Assembly: GCA_052038315.1 (NCBI GenBank)
Contig: JBQGCF010000248.1
Span: 1-13,494 of the forward strand
Direction: 5' to 3'
DNA length: 13,494 nucleotides
Origin: Iamia sp052038315
Lineage (GTDB): Bacteria > Actinomycetota > Acidimicrobiia > Acidimicrobiales > Iamiaceae
A model generated the notes under the pieces. The model saw nothing but the letters and a program-made list of their open reading frames with translations, made no database searches and was not told where the DNA came from. Shown here piece after piece: positions 12,741 through 13,494 of this stretch. Numbering within the stretch: the stretch's first letter is position 1; each line of letters opens with the position of its first letter. The translations under genes and the position numbers were made by a program.

Positions 12741-13494
12741 GTGGTCTGGGTCGTCCCGACGGGCCGGCGCGGTTCCAGGTCCTCGTCCCGCCGCGCCGCC
12801 CCCACGACGATCGCGGCGATGACGGGCCAGACGAGCGGGATGTTGCCCACCTTCATGAGGACCCCGGCGGCCTGCTGGTCGCTGGTCGGATCGATCGAAC
12901 CGACCCGCGGCGCCAGCTCGTAGAGCCGGTAGAGGGGCTCGTCGGCGAAGGTCAGGAACGCCCCGGGCACCATCGGCACCAGCCCGGCGGCGAGGAACAG
13001 GTAGGCGCCCTGCACCAGCGGGCGCGCCCGATGCGCCCGGATCGGGCTGACGATCGGCGCCCACAGCACCAGGCCACCGAGGAGCCAGACCACGTCGCGC
13101 ACGAACGAGCCGGCCTGGGTGACCCGGAGCGTGTCCACCGTCCACGGCGCGTGCGTGAGCACGAGCACCGCGTTGGACACCAGCGCCGCCACCAGGGGCC
13201 GCGACGCCACCGTGCCGACCCGGTGGGTCCGGCTCCAGGGGCGGATCCGCTCGGCCAGGCCCTCGGGGACCGCCAGGAGGAGCAGCGGCGCGGCGACGAA
13301 GGTGTAGATCATGAACTGCACCATGTGGGCCGACGCCAGGTAGCCCGACCCCAGCGTCCCCAGCGGCCAGTCGGTCGCCAGCCACAGGCTGGCCAGGCCC
13401 AGCCCCCAGGCCAGGCGCCGGCGACCGGTCAGCGGCACCCCGACCCGGCGGTTCACGGCCCACCCGCCGACCGCCAGGACGATCACGAAGGCCC
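12737..13494 (-). CDS. CtaG-type cytochrome oxidase assembly membrane protein, 5' part missing
   Basis: The frame is open to the window edge, so the N-terminus is probably missing; a GTG at 13486 is a possible but doubtful start. About 250 residues with six or seven hydrophobic membrane segments are visible. The segment HMVQFMIYTFVAAPLLLLAVP-like at about 54-74 fits the caa3_CtaG family, in which a second His usually follows the Gln; here it is Phe. A later DQQAAGVLMKVGNIP matches the family's DQQ-x-AG-x2-M block. CtaG proteins help assemble the copper sites of caa3-type oxidases. The gene is the first visible one of an operon, overlapping the anti-sigma/cupredoxin gene by GTGA. The promoter is outside the window. 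Confidence 0.82.
   Translation of the reverse strand, partial: AFVIVLAVGGWAVNRRVGVPLTGRRRLAWGLGLASLWLATDWPLGTLGSGYLASAHMVQFMIYTFVAAPLLLLAVPEGLAERIRPWSRTHRVGTVASRPLVAALVSNAVLVLTHAPWTVDTLRVTQAGSFVRDVVWLLGGLVLWAPIVSPIRAHRARPLVQGAYLFLAAGLVPMVPGAFLTFADEPLYRLYELAPRVGSIDPTSDQQAAGVLMKVGNIPLVWPVIAAIVVGAARRDEDLEPRRPVGTTQTT

Overview
The window is very GC-rich, gene-dense bacterial DNA: 15 protein genes fill almost all of it. GTG starts are frequent, same-strand neighbours overlap by GTGA, and several genes look leaderless (a TANNNT -10 box 7 nt before the start codon). These traits, together with the gene families, suggest a high-GC actinobacterium, possibly of the Acidimicrobiia type. That placement is inference only. 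No RNA gene, insertion sequence, CRISPR array or phage gene was seen.

Region 1 (1-1286, + strand) holds the 3' end of a DUF4214-repeat protein and a small exported protein with a leaderless-type promoter. Region 2 (1317-3818, - strand) holds a CPA2-type cation/proton antiporter with a soluble tail and, downstream, a 67-residue protein. The small gene has its own promoter, whose -35/-10 spacer contains a perfect 17-bp Fur/Zur-type palindrome.

Region 3 (3925-9890, + strand) looks like one five-gene operon: a MarR regulator with a likely autoregulatory operator, a CLC chloride channel/transporter with a CBS pair, and a three-gene cassette I do not recognise. The cassette's first and third genes are full-length paralogues, each with an HExxH metal-binding motif and a second conserved His-Glu. 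They flank a small protein with a winged-helix-like tail, and all junctions inside the cassette are GTGA overlaps.

Region 4 (9916-13494) is a copper and cytochrome oxidase locus. On one side are a cytochrome c lipoprotein (-) and the divergent pair SCO1 and PCuAC copper chaperone (+). Converging on these is a - strand operon of CtaG, an anti-sigma factor fused to a cupredoxin domain, and an ECF sigma factor. The fusion suggests a membrane sensor in which an outside copper-protein domain controls a cytoplasmic zinc-type anti-sigma domain. The 100-nt region between cytochrome c and SCO1 carries a perfect dyad with two divergent GGAAC ECF-type -35 elements, each followed by CGAC at the same distance. 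The neighbouring sigma factor could therefore drive both sides.

The two best candidates for undescribed biology are the anti-sigma/cupredoxin copper circuit and the paired-HExxH three-gene cassette.
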